Below are positions 1 through 8,509 of a stretch of DNA of 64,000 bases, piece after piece; the first letter of the stretch is position 1; each line of letters begins with the position of its first letter. The position numbers and the translations under genes are program-made. This DNA comes from Mesorhizobium sp. (GTDB lineage: Bacteria > Pseudomonadota > Alphaproteobacteria > Rhizobiales > Rhizobiaceae), in the NCBI GenBank assembly GCA_019635735.1, contig JAHBYX010000014.1:1-64000 (forward strand), written 5' to 3'. Below the pieces are notes generated by a model that searched no databases, had not been told where the DNA came from, and worked only from the letters and a program-made list of their open reading frames with translations.

Positions 1-926
1 TACACCGTCGCCTCTATCGGCTCGGCAAGCCTGGGGTTTGAACGCGCCGCCACCAGGCAGCCGGCGATGATGAGCAAGGCACCGGCCACCGTCGTCCAGG
101 AGACGATCTCGCCGAAGAAGAACCAGCCGAGCGCGATCGCCCAGACGAAGGCGGTATACTCCGTCGGGATCAGCAACTGAGCTTCCGCGCGGCCGTAGGC
201 CCAGCTCATCAACAGCTGTCCCGACAGCGAAAGGGCGGTGACCCCGGCGATCGGCAGCCAGAGATCCTGCGGCAGCGCCACCGCGAGCCACGGCGCCGCG
301 ACACAGAGGATGACGGCCAGCGCGAGGTTCTGGAAGAAGGAAACCTCCAGCGGGCGGGCGACGAGCGCCTGGCGGCGCATCAGCACCAGGTTGTAGGCGT
401 AGAACGCCGTGGAGCAGAGCACCGCCGCGGCGCCGGCCACGGCCGCTTCGGTGTAGGCCGAGCGCCCGAACTGCCCGGCCATGATGACGGCGACGCCCAG
501 CGTGCCCGCCAGCGAGCCCCAGATCGCCTGGCGCTTGATCTTCTCCCCAAGGATCAGCGAGGCGAGGAACAATGCGATCAGCGGCGCCACGAAGCTCAAG
601 GCGATCGCCTCCGCCAGAGGCAGCCGCGCAAGGCCCCAGAAGAACGAGATCAGCACGATGCCGATGACGGCCGCTCGAAGGATGTGCAGCCGCAGCACGC
701 CCGCCGTCGGGCGGGTTCGCGCTGTGGCCGACCAGGCGGTGCCCGCGACGAGGGTCGCGAGCAGGCTGCGCCAGAGGACAGTATTGTAGACGCCGATGGC
801 GAGAACGAGGCCCTTCATGGCGGCGTCCATCGCCGACAGGAGAAAGATCGCGAAGGTGCAGACCAGCACGGGCACGAGCGCGGATGCGACGGGACTCGGC
901 GGGGCTGTCTTCACGGGCGCGCTCAC
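1..926 (-). CDS. EamA/DMT-family transporter, 3' end cut by window edge
   Basis: Reading leftward from a GTG at 926, 308 codons stay open to the window edge, so the C-terminus is missing. The protein is almost entirely hydrophobic helices with short loops, beginning with a helix that contains FAIFLLSAMDAAMKG and later FFWGLARLPLAEAI and AYGRAEAQLLIPTEY. These are typical of the ten-helix drug/metabolite transporter superfamily, with two EamA repeats and an inner-membrane location. The substrate cannot be told from sequence. The GTG start is preferred because the next in-frame ATG lies inside the first helix, though no strong ribosome binding site is visible. Confidence 0.8.
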   Translation of the reverse strand, partial: MSAPVKTAPPSPVASALVPVLVCTFAIFLLSAMDAAMKGLVLAIGVYNTVLWRSLLATLVAGTAWSATARTRPTAGVLRLHILRAAVIGIVLISFFWGLARLPLAEAIALSFVAPLIALFLASLILGEKIKRQAIWGSLAGTLGVAVIMAGQFGRSAYTEAAVAGAAAVLCSTAFYAYNLVLMRRQALVARPLEVSFFQNLALAVILCVAAPWLAVALPQDLWLPIAGVTALSLSGQLLMSWAYGRAEAQLLIPTEYTAFVWAIALGWFFFGEIVSWTTVAGALLIIAGCLVAARSNPRLAEPIEATV

Positions 927-1071
927 GAAATGGATCGAGGCGGCCGTAGCCTGCACCGCCGGACGGCGCCAGATGGCAGAATCGCCGAGCCGGCGGGCCA
1001 GCCCATCCCGGCGGCAGGAGCCGGCGAGCCGGTCCGGTCGCTCGCGCCGCTCTGCGGACGCTTCCTGCGGC

Positions 1072-2901
1072 TTACGCCGCGCCGGCGACCTTCGCCGATT
1101 TCTCGAAGCGCTTGCGGTCGTTCGGGTCGAGATAGAGCTTGCGCAGGCGGATCGACTTCGGCGTCACCTCGACCAGTTCGTCGTCCTGGATCCAGGCGAG
1201 CGCGCGTTCCAGCGTCATTCGGATGGGAGGCGTCAGCTTGACCGCCTCGTCCTTGCCGGCGGCGCGGATGTTGGTCAGCTTCTTGCCCTTGAGCACGTTG
1301 ACCTCGAGGTCGTTGTCGCGCGAGTGAATGCCGATGATCATGCCCTGGTAGACCTTGACGCCGGCGTCGATGACCATCGGGCCGCGGTCCTCCAGGTTCC
1401 ACATTGCATAGGCAACCGACTCGCCCTGCTCATTGGAGATCAGCACGCCATTGGTGCGGCCGGGCAGCTCGCCCTTGTAGGGCTCGTAGGCATGGAACAG
1501 CCGGTTCATCACGGCGGTGCCGCGCGTGTCGGTCAACAATTCCGACTGGTAGCCGATCAGGCCGCGGGTCGGGGCGTGGAAGACGAGGCGCTGGCGGTTG
1601 CCCCCGGAGGGGCGGAGCTCCACCATCTCGGCCTTTCGCTCGCTCATCTTCTGCACGACGACGCCGGCATGTTCCTCGTCGACGTCGATGACGACTTCCT
1701 CGACAGGCTCGAGCAGGTTGCCATGCTCGTCCTTCTGCATGACGACGCGGGGACGCGACACGGCGAGTTCGAAGCCCTCGCGGCGCATCGTCTCGATCAG
1801 CACCGCCAGCTGCAGTTCGCCGCGACCGGAGACGTAGAAGGAGTCCTTGTCGGCGGATTCCTCGATCTTGAGAGCGACATTGCCCTCCGCCTCGCGCATC
1901 AGCCGGTCGCGGATGACGCGGCTCGTCACCTTGTCGCCTTCGGTGCCGGCAAGCGGGCTGTCGTTGACGAGGAACGACATGGTGACCGTGGGCGGATCGA
2001 TCGGCTGCGCCTGCAGCGGCTCGGTGACCGACGGGTCGCAGAACGTATCGGCGACGGTTCCCTTGGAGAGGCCGGCGATCGCGACGATGTCGCCCGCCTG
2101 CGCTTCCTCGATCGGCTGGCGCTCGAGGCCGCGGAAGGCGAGAATCTTCGACACGCGGCCGGTTTCGACCAGCGAACCGTCGCGCGCCAGGACCTTGACG
2201 GCCTGGTTGGGCTTCAGGCTGCCGCTCTCGATGCGGCCGGTGATGATGCGGCCGAGGAAGGGATTGGCCTCCAGCAGCGTGCCGATCATGCGGAAGGGGC
2301 CGGGATGGACGGTCGGGGCCGGCACGTGCTTGACGATCAGGTCGAACAGCGGACCAAGCTTCTGGTCCTTGGGGCCTTCGGGGTTCTCCGACACCCAGCC
2401 GTCGCGACCGGAGCCATAGAGGATCGGGAAGTCGAGCTGCTCGTCGGTGGCGTCGAGCGCGGCGAACAGGTCGAACACCTCGTTGACGACCTCGACATGG
2501 CGCGCGTCCGGACGGTCGATCTTGTTGATCACCACGATCGGCTTCAGGCCGACCTTGAGCGCCTTGCCGACGACGAACTTGGTCTGCGGCATCGGGCCTT
2601 CGGCGGCGTCCACCAGCACAATCGCCGAATCCACCATCGACAGGATGCGCTCCACCTCGCCGCCGAAATCGGCGTGGCCGGGCGTGTCGACGATGTTGAT
2701 GCGGGTATCCTTCCATTCGACCGAGGTCGCCTTGGCGAGAATGGTGATGCCGCGTTCTTTTTCCAGATCGTTCGAGTCCATCGCGCGCTCGGCGACGCGC
2801 TGGTTCTCGCGGAACGAGCCGGCCTGTTTGAGAAGTTCGTCGACCAGCGTGGTCTTGCCATGGTCGACGTGCGCGATGATCGCGATATTGCGGAGGTTCA
2901 T
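1072..2901 (-). CDS. typA: Translational GTPase TypA/BipA
   Basis: 609 residues, the usual length for TypA/BipA, a ribosome-associated GTPase of the EF-G family needed for ribosome assembly and growth under stress or cold. The G domain is complete: G1 AHVDHGKTTL at residues 10-19, DTPGHADF near 72-79 and NKID near 126-129, followed by the EF-Tu domain 2 and EF-G-like C-terminal domains. The N-terminus MNLRNIAIIAHVDHGKT is the family's normal one, which fixes the ATG at 2901. It is transcribed alone, divergently from the VOC gene. Confidence 0.97.
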   Translation of the reverse strand: MNLRNIAIIAHVDHGKTTLVDELLKQAGSFRENQRVAERAMDSNDLEKERGITILAKATSVEWKDTRINIVDTPGHADFGGEVERILSMVDSAIVLVDAAEGPMPQTKFVVGKALKVGLKPIVVINKIDRPDARHVEVVNEVFDLFAALDATDEQLDFPILYGSGRDGWVSENPEGPKDQKLGPLFDLIVKHVPAPTVHPGPFRMIGTLLEANPFLGRIITGRIESGSLKPNQAVKVLARDGSLVETGRVSKILAFRGLERQPIEEAQAGDIVAIAGLSKGTVADTFCDPSVTEPLQAQPIDPPTVTMSFLVNDSPLAGTEGDKVTSRVIRDRLMREAEGNVALKIEESADKDSFYVSGRGELQLAVLIETMRREGFELAVSRPRVVMQKDEHGNLLEPVEEVVIDVDEEHAGVVVQKMSERKAEMVELRPSGGNRQRLVFHAPTRGLIGYQSELLTDTRGTAVMNRLFHAYEPYKGELPGRTNGVLISNEQGESVAYAMWNLEDRGPMVIDAGVKVYQGMIIGIHSRDNDLEVNVLKGKKLTNIRAAGKDEAVKLTPPIRMTLERALAWIQDDELVEVTPKSIRLRKLYLDPNDRKRFEKSAKVAGAA

Positions 2902-3112
2902 GATGCGTCCAGGGAAACGAGGGCGGGCCGACGCTGAGGCCGGCCGATGTTGGCCGCGCTCATACAGGTTTTTTCGCAGATGCGAAAGGGGGACGCCATT
3001 GTCGCCTCAACGATGAACAGTCCGTGCTGAGATACGACTATGAAGCCTTTCCCGGTCCGACCTATACTTGCCTCAACGAGAGCGCCTTGCGGCGCCGAAA
3101 AGGGGAACGGCC

Positions 3113-3694
3113 ATGCAGAAGCTGCAGTCGCAGGGCGTGCATCACATCACGCTGACCGGCGCCGACCGGCAGACATCGATCGACTTCTGGGAAGGCGTGC
3201 TCGGCATGCCCTTCGTGTTCGAGCAGCCCAACCTCGACCGGGCGAGCGAGAGCCATCTCTATTTCGATCCGGGCGACGGACGATTGATCACGATCTTCAC
3301 GGACGAAGGCCGCAAGCCGGACCCTCGCCGCACGCCGACGGAACCCGGCTGCGTGCACCATATCGCCTTCTCGGTCTCGCGGGTGACGTTCCTGCAGGCG
3401 ATCGCGCGGCTCGACGCCCGCGGCATCCGCCACAGCGGGGTCAAGGATCGCGGCTTCATGGATTCGATCTACTTCACCGATCCGCTCGGCCTGCTGATCG
3501 AACTGGCCTCCTATCGCTTCGATCCGCCCGCCGGATTCACCCATGCCGACGTCCTGTTCGAGGCGCACCATATCCGCGTCGCGAAGGGAGACTACAACAT
3601 CGCCGAACCGCATCTAGCAGACGCGATCGAGAAGCTGATGGAGCGCTCGCGCGCATCGCTCTCGGCCGACCGCTCGCCGAAGAACCCCTACTGA
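3113..3694 (+). CDS. VOC-family (glyoxalase/dioxygenase fold) protein
   Basis: 193 residues with two beta-alpha-beta-beta-beta modules of the vicinal oxygen chelate superfamily. Candidate metal ligands are His10/His11 in GVHHITLTG, the second HH pair in CVHHIAF (about 82-83) and Glu130 in LLIELASY. Members include glyoxalases, extradiol dioxygenases and resistance proteins; the reaction here is not identifiable. ATG 3113 is chosen because AGGGGAACGG lies just upstream; a TTG 45 bases earlier is less likely. A GST-fold gene follows 35 bases later on the same strand, suggesting a two-gene unit handling electrophiles. Confidence 0.85.
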   Translation: MQKLQSQGVHHITLTGADRQTSIDFWEGVLGMPFVFEQPNLDRASESHLYFDPGDGRLITIFTDEGRKPDPRRTPTEPGCVHHIAFSVSRVTFLQAIARLDARGIRHSGVKDRGFMDSIYFTDPLGLLIELASYRFDPPAGFTHADVLFEAHHIRVAKGDYNIAEPHLADAIEKLMERSRASLSADRSPKNPY

Positions 3695-3729
3695 ACCGCC
3701 AAGAACACCATCCAAGAGGGAGGGAACGC

Positions 3730-4413
3730 ATGACCATCAAGCTGAAAGTCCTGAAGCCCAGCGTCAACAACATGTCGGTGCGCGTCTTCGTGCGCGCCGC
3801 CGGCCTCGACTTCGAGGAGAGCGACGTCTACGGCGCGACCCGCACGCCGGAATTCCTGGCGCGCAATCCGGCCCACATGACGCCGATGATCGAGGAGGCC
3901 GGCCTGCCCAAGGGCGTGATGTGGGAGAGCTGCGCCATCATGCAGTATCTCTCCAACAAGCACCACCTCGAGAAGTTCTACCCGACCGATCCGGCCAAGC
4001 GCGCGATGGTGGACAGCGCGATGTTCTATCTCATCGGCACGCTCTATCCCTATGTGGCGCGCGCGACCTACCCGACGCTGAAGTTCCCGCAATATCCGGG
4101 CGAAGTCGGCGCTTCATCCGCCGACGACGAGGCCAAGAAGGCTGCCGCCAAGGCCGCCACCGACGCGCTGGCCGAACCGCTCGAGGTCTTCCGCTCGTTC
4201 TACATCGACGACAAGCCGTTCATCGGCGGGGACCATGCCTCGATCGCCGACATCCGGCTCGCCGCCACGCTCGAGTTCCTCGCCGCGATCGACTACCCGC
4301 TGCCCGCCTGGGCAAAGAGCTACATCGCCCGCATGGAGAAGGACCTCGGCGCGGCCTATTCCGAGCCGGCGGCGGACGTGCGCGGCTATATCGGCTGGGT
4401 GAGGTCTCAGTAG
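3730..4413 (+). CDS. Glutathione S-transferase family protein
   Basis: 227 residues. The N-terminal thioredoxin-like domain has VFVRAAGLDFEE and the glutathione-binding Glu-Ser pair (E66-S67 in VMWESCAIMQYL). The C-terminal part is the all-helical domain, with the conserved DHASIADIRLAA region where GST folds carry the N-capping box Asp. It probably conjugates or binds a hydrophobic electrophile in the cytoplasm; the substrate is unknown. The start follows GAGGGAGGGAACGC. It lies 35 bases after the VOC gene, so co-transcription is likely. Confidence 0.9.
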   Translation: MTIKLKVLKPSVNNMSVRVFVRAAGLDFEESDVYGATRTPEFLARNPAHMTPMIEEAGLPKGVMWESCAIMQYLSNKHHLEKFYPTDPAKRAMVDSAMFYLIGTLYPYVARATYPTLKFPQYPGEVGASSADDEAKKAAAKAATDALAEPLEVFRSFYIDDKPFIGGDHASIADIRLAATLEFLAAIDYPLPAWAKSYIARMEKDLGAAYSEPAADVRGYIGWVRSQ

Positions 4414-4495
4414 GCAACTCCGTCACGGCCTTCTGCGTCTTCTCGCTCTCCTGCGGGAAGGTGGCGTCAGGCCGAGAATGGCTGGGCGGCGCCGG

Positions 4496-4903
4496 TCAGC
4501 CGCCGCCCACCTCGATGCCGTGCCGCTCCACCACCTCGGGCTGGATCATACGGGCGTGGTGCGCGAGCAGCACGATATCGGCATCAAGCCCACCTCCATG
4601 GGCCAGCGCGGCGTCGACGCGGCGCATCGCATCGTCGACGGCCGTGTCGCCGTTCGCCTGCGCGAAGGCGCCGGCCCCCAGCGCGCAGTATGCGAAAAGC
4701 GCGGCCGCTGCCGCGTAGGATTGCAGCGGCGGGTCGTTGTCGCCGTGGCGATCCTTGAGCAGGTTGACGAGCGCGAGCTTGACGCCTTCCGGCACCAGGG
4801 CCGGATGCAGGTCGCAGGCGCGCAGCGCGCCGTCCAGGCTGCGCAGATCCTCCGAGCGCCCGAACCGGCCCATGAATCCGAACGACGATCCGCGTCTTGC
4901 CAT
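4496..4903 (-). CDS. Conserved hypothetical protein, 135 aa
   Basis: I do not recognise a named family. The predicted protein is soluble and helical, rich in alanine, with a basic N-terminus (MARRGSSFGFMGRFGRSEDL) and the segment PEGVKLALVNLLKDRHG. It has no signal peptide and only one moderately hydrophobic stretch (YAAAAALFAYCALGAGAFA) that could be a buried helix. It is divergent from the ribokinase gene with about 80 bases between the starts. Codon usage looks like its neighbours and the frame is open throughout, so it is probably a real gene. Confidence 0.7.
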   Translation of the reverse strand: MARRGSSFGFMGRFGRSEDLRSLDGALRACDLHPALVPEGVKLALVNLLKDRHGDNDPPLQSYAAAAALFAYCALGAGAFAQANGDTAVDDAMRRVDAALAHGGGLDADIVLLAHHARMIQPEVVERHGIEVGGG

Positions 4904-4986
4904 TGATCCTCCCGAGCGCCTGCCGCCCTTTCGTCACGGATATGGATATTCTAACCTCCGCCGCCAAATCATGGGGGAAGCATTTC

Positions 4987-5880
4987 TTGATCACCGTCAT
5001 CGGTTCCATCAATCTCGACCTGATCGCGACCGTCGGCCGCCTGCCCTCGCCAGGGGAAACAGTCCCCGGCACAGGCTTCCGCTCCGCACCGGGCGGAAAG
5101 GGCGCCAACCAGGCGCTGGCGGCGCGGCGCGCCGGCTCGGCGGTGCGGATGGTGGGCGCTGTCGGCAGGGACGCTTTCGCGGCCGAAGCGCTGGCACTGC
5201 TGAAGGACGGCGGTGTCGACCTGTCGCTCGTTGCCGAGACCGATGCGCCGACGGGAACGGCGCTGATCCTGGTCGGCGCTGACGGCGAGAACATGATCGC
5301 CGTCGTGCCGGGCGCCAACGGCGAGGTCGGCCCGACCGCGCTGAAAGGGCTCTCTCTCGCCCAGGGCGAACATGTTCTTTTGCAGCACGAAATCCCCCTC
5401 GAAACCGTCGCCGCGGCGCTGAAAGCCGCGCGCGCCGCCGGCGCGGTGTCGATCCTGAATACCGCACCGTTCCGCGCGGAGGCGGCGGGCATCGTCGCCG
5501 ACGCCGACTATCTCGTCGCCAACGAGACGGAGTTCGACCTCTATGCCAAGGAACTGGCTCTTTCCGGCGTCTCACGGGAGGAGAGGATGGAGGCCTATGT
5601 GGGCAGGACCGGCCGCACGGTGATCGTCACGCTCGGGGCCGACGGCGTCGTCGCGGCTGGCCCGGCCGGCCGGCTCTCCATTCCGGCGATGAAGATCACT
5701 CCGGTCGACACGGTCGGCGCCGGCGACACGTTTTGCGGCTATCTCGGCGACGGGCTCGCGCGCGGGCTGCCGCTCGAAGCCGCGATCCGACGCGCCTCGG
5801 TCGCCGGCTCGCTCGCCTGCCTCAAGCCCGGCGCCCAGCCGTCGATCCCGCTCGATGCGGAGGTCGCCGCGTGTCTGTGA
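4987..5880 (+). CDS. rbsK: Ribokinase (PfkB family)
   Basis: 297 residues. ATP-dependent phosphorylation of D-ribose to ribose 5-phosphate in the cytoplasm is the family role. It shows PfkB signature 1 (SAPGGKGANQALAARRAG, about 33-50) and signature 2, DTVGAGDTFCGY, with catalytic Asp247 in the GAGD anion-hole motif. The N-terminus reads LITVIGSINLDL, so the TTG at 4987 is chosen, preceded by GGGGGAAG; the earlier in-frame ATG would add residues unusual for the family. No ribose transporter is adjacent. The nucleoside hydrolase 0.8 kb away could supply ribose, which is an inference. Confidence 0.88.
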   Translation: MITVIGSINLDLIATVGRLPSPGETVPGTGFRSAPGGKGANQALAARRAGSAVRMVGAVGRDAFAAEALALLKDGGVDLSLVAETDAPTGTALILVGADGENMIAVVPGANGEVGPTALKGLSLAQGEHVLLQHEIPLETVAAALKAARAAGAVSILNTAPFRAEAAGIVADADYLVANETEFDLYAKELALSGVSREERMEAYVGRTGRTVIVTLGADGVVAAGPAGRLSIPAMKITPVDTVGAGDTFCGYLGDGLARGLPLEAAIRRASVAGSLACLKPGAQPSIPLDAEVAACL

Positions 5881-6197
5881 CGCCCGCCGTCCGCTTCGTC
5901 AGGCGGTTTTCCGGCCTGCTGCCGCTGGTCATCGTCGCAGCCCTCTTCGCCGCGCCCGTCATCATCTGGATCGTCAAGGACGACGGACCGGCTATCGTCA
6001 CCGAGCGGCTGAAAGCCCGGATCCTGTCCGTCGGCCCGGCCGAGACGGAGCGCCGGATCGTGGTCAGCCTGGAAGACGGGATGACAGTGGTGATCCGCAC
6101 CGACAAGGTGCCGGCGGACGCAAAACCCGGTGACGACATCGAGGTGTTGCGCTCCAAGCAGCCGTCGGGCGAGATCGATTACGAGCTGGATGTGTAA
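5871..6197 (+). CDS. Small single-pass membrane protein, 108 aa
   Basis: GTG at 5871 overlaps the ribokinase stop by ten bases, a typical translational coupling arrangement. The product has a basic N-terminus (VRFVRRFSG), one transmembrane helix (LLPLVIVAALFAAPVIIWIV, about 15-34) and a short beta-rich domain after it containing LKARILSVGP and RRIVVSLEDGMTVVIRTDK. This resembles the small OB- or SH3-like domains of anchored bacterial proteins, but no family can be named. The next small membrane gene has a similar plan. Confidence 0.72.
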   Translation: MSVTPAVRFVRRFSGLLPLVIVAALFAAPVIIWIVKDDGPAIVTERLKARILSVGPAETERRIVVSLEDGMTVVIRTDKVPADAKPGDDIEVLRSKQPSGEIDYELDV

Positions 6198-6270
6198 ATC
6201 GACGCGGACTGCGCGAAGCGGGGCGACGCCCTATTGAAAATCCTTGCCGGCCATCCGAGATTTACTGGAG

Positions 6271-6594
6271 ATGGCAAGGATAACGTCCTCGGCGATTGTC
6301 CGGTACTGGGTCCGCGAGAACGGGCGCGGCGTTGTTTTATCGTTCCTGCTTTTCGCTGCGATTTCTACTCCGTTCGTTTTGCTGCCACGATACTCAGCCA
6401 GCCCCGTCATGTCCCGCGAAGAGGTTGGCGGGACAGTGGTTTCGGTCGCCACCCACCCTATCAATCCCAAGGTGGCTGTGGGACGCGGTTTTCACTACGA
6501 GTACCGGATTCGTCTTGACGATGGACGCGTCGTGTCGACGAGCGGGCCGATCGCCAAGCCGCATCCAATTGGCGAGGATGTGATCCTCACGTAG
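6271..6594 (+). CDS. Small membrane protein, possibly truncated by an in-frame TAG
   Basis: About 107 residues from ATG 6271, or 116 from a TTG at 6244; the start is not settled. One helix (GVVLSFLLFAAISTPFVLL) is followed by a small beta domain with VGGTVVSVATHP, VGRGFHYEYRIRLDDG and RVVSTSGPIAKPHPIGEDV. After TAG 6592-6594 the same frame continues for 19 sensible codons ending in YRFVDTPGYW and TAA at 6652-6654. This suggests the original protein was longer and has acquired a nonsense codon. Function unknown; the plan resembles the preceding 108-residue protein. Confidence 0.55.
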   Translation: MARITSSAIVRYWVRENGRGVVLSFLLFAAISTPFVLLPRYSASPVMSREEVGGTVVSVATHPINPKVAVGRGFHYEYRIRLDDGRVVSTSGPIAKPHPIGEDVILT

Positions 6595-6657
6595 TCGATC
6601 CACGAAAACGGGCGCGCCAGCTATCGCTTTGTCGACACGCCCGGCTATTGGTAACGC

Positions 6658-7599
6658 CTACAGCCTTCCGAGCCGCTCCACGAGCAGATCGAAGAAGCCG
6701 TCATGGTCGATGTCGCGCATCACCAGCGCGTTCTTCGGTCGTTTCGTGACGCCCCACCAGTCGATGACGGTCATGCCCATCGTCAGCTCCGAACCCGTCT
6801 CCACCGCCACGTTGCATTCGCGTCCGGAGAAGAGTTCTGGCTTCAGGAGGTAGGCGATCACACAAGGGTCGTGCAGCGGGCCGCCATCCGAGCCGTATTT
6901 CTGCTCGTCGAAGCGCTCGAAGAACTCCAGCATCTGGGCGGTTGCGATGCCGACGCGGGTGCCGAGCTTACGGAACTTCTCGACACGCGTCGCCTTGGTC
7001 AGCGCCTTGTGGGTGACATCGAGCGGCATCATCACGATCGGCACGCCGGAATGCAGCACCACGTCGGCGGCCTGCGGATCGACATAGATATTGAACTCGG
7101 CTGACGGCGTCACGTTGCCGCCCTCAAAGAAGCCGCCGCCCATCAGCACGATCTGCTTGATGCGTTTAGCGATCTTCGGCTCGCGAATCAGCGCCAGCGC
7201 GATGTCGGTGAGCGGCCCGAGCGGGCAGAGGGTGACCGTGTGGGCGTCCTCCTTCATCAGGGTCTCGACGATGAAGTCGACGGCATACTGCTCCTGCAGC
7301 TTCATTTTCGGCTCGGGCAGGTCGGGACCGTTGAGCCCGGTCTGGCCGTGCACTTCCTCGGCCGTCACCAGCGTGCGCGCCAGCGGGCGGATCGCCCCTG
7401 CGAATACCTTCGTTTCCGGCTTGCCGGCCAGTTCGCAGATCTTGCGGGCGTTCTTTTCCGTCAGCTTCAGAGGCACGTTGCCGGCCACGGCCGTGATGCC
7501 GAGCACATCGAGTTCGGGGCTGGCAAGCGCGAGAAGGATCGCCACGGCGTCGTCCTGGCCGGGGTCCGTGTCGATGATGATCTTCTGCCTGTCTGCCAT
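6658..7599 (-). CDS. Nucleoside hydrolase (IunH/RihA family)
   Basis: 313 residues, the normal size. It hydrolyses the N-glycosidic bond of ribonucleosides to base and ribose. The family's calcium- and ribose-binding aspartate cluster is at the N-terminus: IIIDTDPGQDDAVAI with D10, D12, D16 and D17. Further ligands lie in the VLMGGGFFEGGN and PSAEFNIYVDPQAA segments. No signal peptide, so it should be cytoplasmic. Base preference (purine or pyrimidine) cannot be assigned. The gene is divergent from hsp20 and ends close to the 3' end of the preceding small membrane gene. Confidence 0.93.
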   Translation of the reverse strand: MADRQKIIIDTDPGQDDAVAILLALASPELDVLGITAVAGNVPLKLTEKNARKICELAGKPETKVFAGAIRPLARTLVTAEEVHGQTGLNGPDLPEPKMKLQEQYAVDFIVETLMKEDAHTVTLCPLGPLTDIALALIREPKIAKRIKQIVLMGGGFFEGGNVTPSAEFNIYVDPQAADVVLHSGVPIVMMPLDVTHKALTKATRVEKFRKLGTRVGIATAQMLEFFERFDEQKYGSDGGPLHDPCVIAYLLKPELFSGRECNVAVETGSELTMGMTVIDWWGVTKRPKNALVMRDIDHDGFFDLLVERLGRL

Positions 7600-7637
7600 G
7601 CTATGCCTTCTCTTGTCCCTGGACGTCTTTGTGGCGC

Positions 7638-7666
7638 CTTGAACTGCGGCGCGGCGCGGACCATAT
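7638..7666 (+). promoter_or_regulatory. Candidate RpoH (sigma-32) heat-shock promoter for hsp20
   Basis: CTTGAA at 7638-7643 and CCATAT at 7661-7666 are separated by 17 bases. This matches the general form of alphaproteobacterial RpoH promoters and sits about 70 bases before the hsp20 start. Recognised by eye only; no transcription start is known. Confidence 0.5.
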
Positions 7667-7733
7667 CAGAGGCACGCGCCGGAATGCCATCCGGGTTCAG
7701 GCGCTTTTCACGTCGCTCACAAGAGGACATGAC

Positions 7734-8159
7734 ATGTCGCGCATGACGCCCTTCTCGAACCCGCTGATGCTGGGATTCGAGGCCATGGAAAAGACGCTGG
7801 AGCGTGTCGCCAAATCCGGCGACGGCTATCCGCCCTACAATATCGAGCGGATCAGGACCGGCGAAGGCGGCTCCGAGCGGCTGCGTATCACGCTCGCGGT
7901 CGCGGGCTTCGCCGAAGCCGACCTCGACGTCTCGATCGAGGAAAACCAGCTCTGGGTCAGGGGCAGGCAGCAGGACGAAGAGCCGCGCGAGTTCCTGCAT
8001 CGCGGAATTGCGGCGCGGCAGTTCCAGCGCACCTTCCTCCTCGCGGACGGAATGCGCGTGGTGGGCGCGGAGCTCAAGAACGGGCTTCTCGCCATCGACC
8101 TCGACCGGCCGGAACCCGAGCGGCTGGTACGAAAAATCAACATCTCGGTGAAAGACTGA
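7734..8159 (+). CDS. Small heat shock protein, Hsp20 family
   Basis: 141 residues with an alpha-crystallin domain from about 40 to 137. It is an ATP-independent holdase that binds unfolding proteins as large oligomers. The conserved beta-strand signature appears as LKNGLLAIDLDRP (114-126), and the N-terminal region MSRMTPFSNPLMLGFEAMEK is typical of the rhizobial IbpA-like class. AAGAGGACATGAC precedes the ATG at 7734, which sets the start. A heat-shock-type promoter is visible upstream and the DUF1150 gene follows 82 bases later, a pairing common in rhizobia. Confidence 0.93.
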   Translation: MSRMTPFSNPLMLGFEAMEKTLERVAKSGDGYPPYNIERIRTGEGGSERLRITLAVAGFAEADLDVSIEENQLWVRGRQQDEEPREFLHRGIAARQFQRTFLLADGMRVVGAELKNGLLAIDLDRPEPERLVRKINISVKD

Positions 8160-8241
8160 CCGGGTCGAACCGCATTGTGCGGAACCGGAAGCTCTAACGC
8201 GGGTTGGTCCGATGAAGGACGCCCGCCTTTAGGAGGCTGAC

Positions 8242-8493
8242 ATGACGAACGAGAAGATCAACATCACGCAGGCTGAGCTCGCCCATGTGGGCGAAGGCGC
8301 TGTCGCCTATCTCCGCGAAATCGGCAGCGATGAACTCACGGCGCGTTTCCCGGGCATGCCGGAACTGGAGTCGGGATTGAAGCTGTGGGCGCTGTTTGCC
8401 GCCAACGGCCAGCCGATTCTACTGAGCGATGCCCGCGATACGGCTCTGGCCGGCGCGTTTCAGAACGACCTGACCCCGGTCAGCCTCCACTGA
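8242..8493 (+). CDS. DUF1150 family protein
   Basis: 83 residues. The sequence MTNEKINITQAELAHVGEG followed by AYLREIG, LWALFAANGQPILLSD and a short C-terminus matches the DUF1150 family, small acidic alphaproteobacterial proteins of unknown role usually encoded next to hsp20. The SD TTTAGGAGGCTGAC sits directly upstream of ATG 8242. No membrane segment or signal peptide. Its position suggests it belongs to the heat-shock response, perhaps as a partner or regulator of the small heat shock protein; this is inference from context. Confidence 0.88.
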   Translation: MTNEKINITQAELAHVGEGAVAYLREIGSDELTARFPGMPELESGLKLWALFAANGQPILLSDARDTALAGAFQNDLTPVSLH

Positions 8494-8509
8494 GCGGGGA
8501 AGCGGCTTC

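Noticed and set aside
796..2937. 713-codon open frame opposite typA
   Set aside because: High-GC antisense shadow: the translation is low-complexity (repeated Asp, Arg, Leu, Val) and typA on the other strand is unambiguous.
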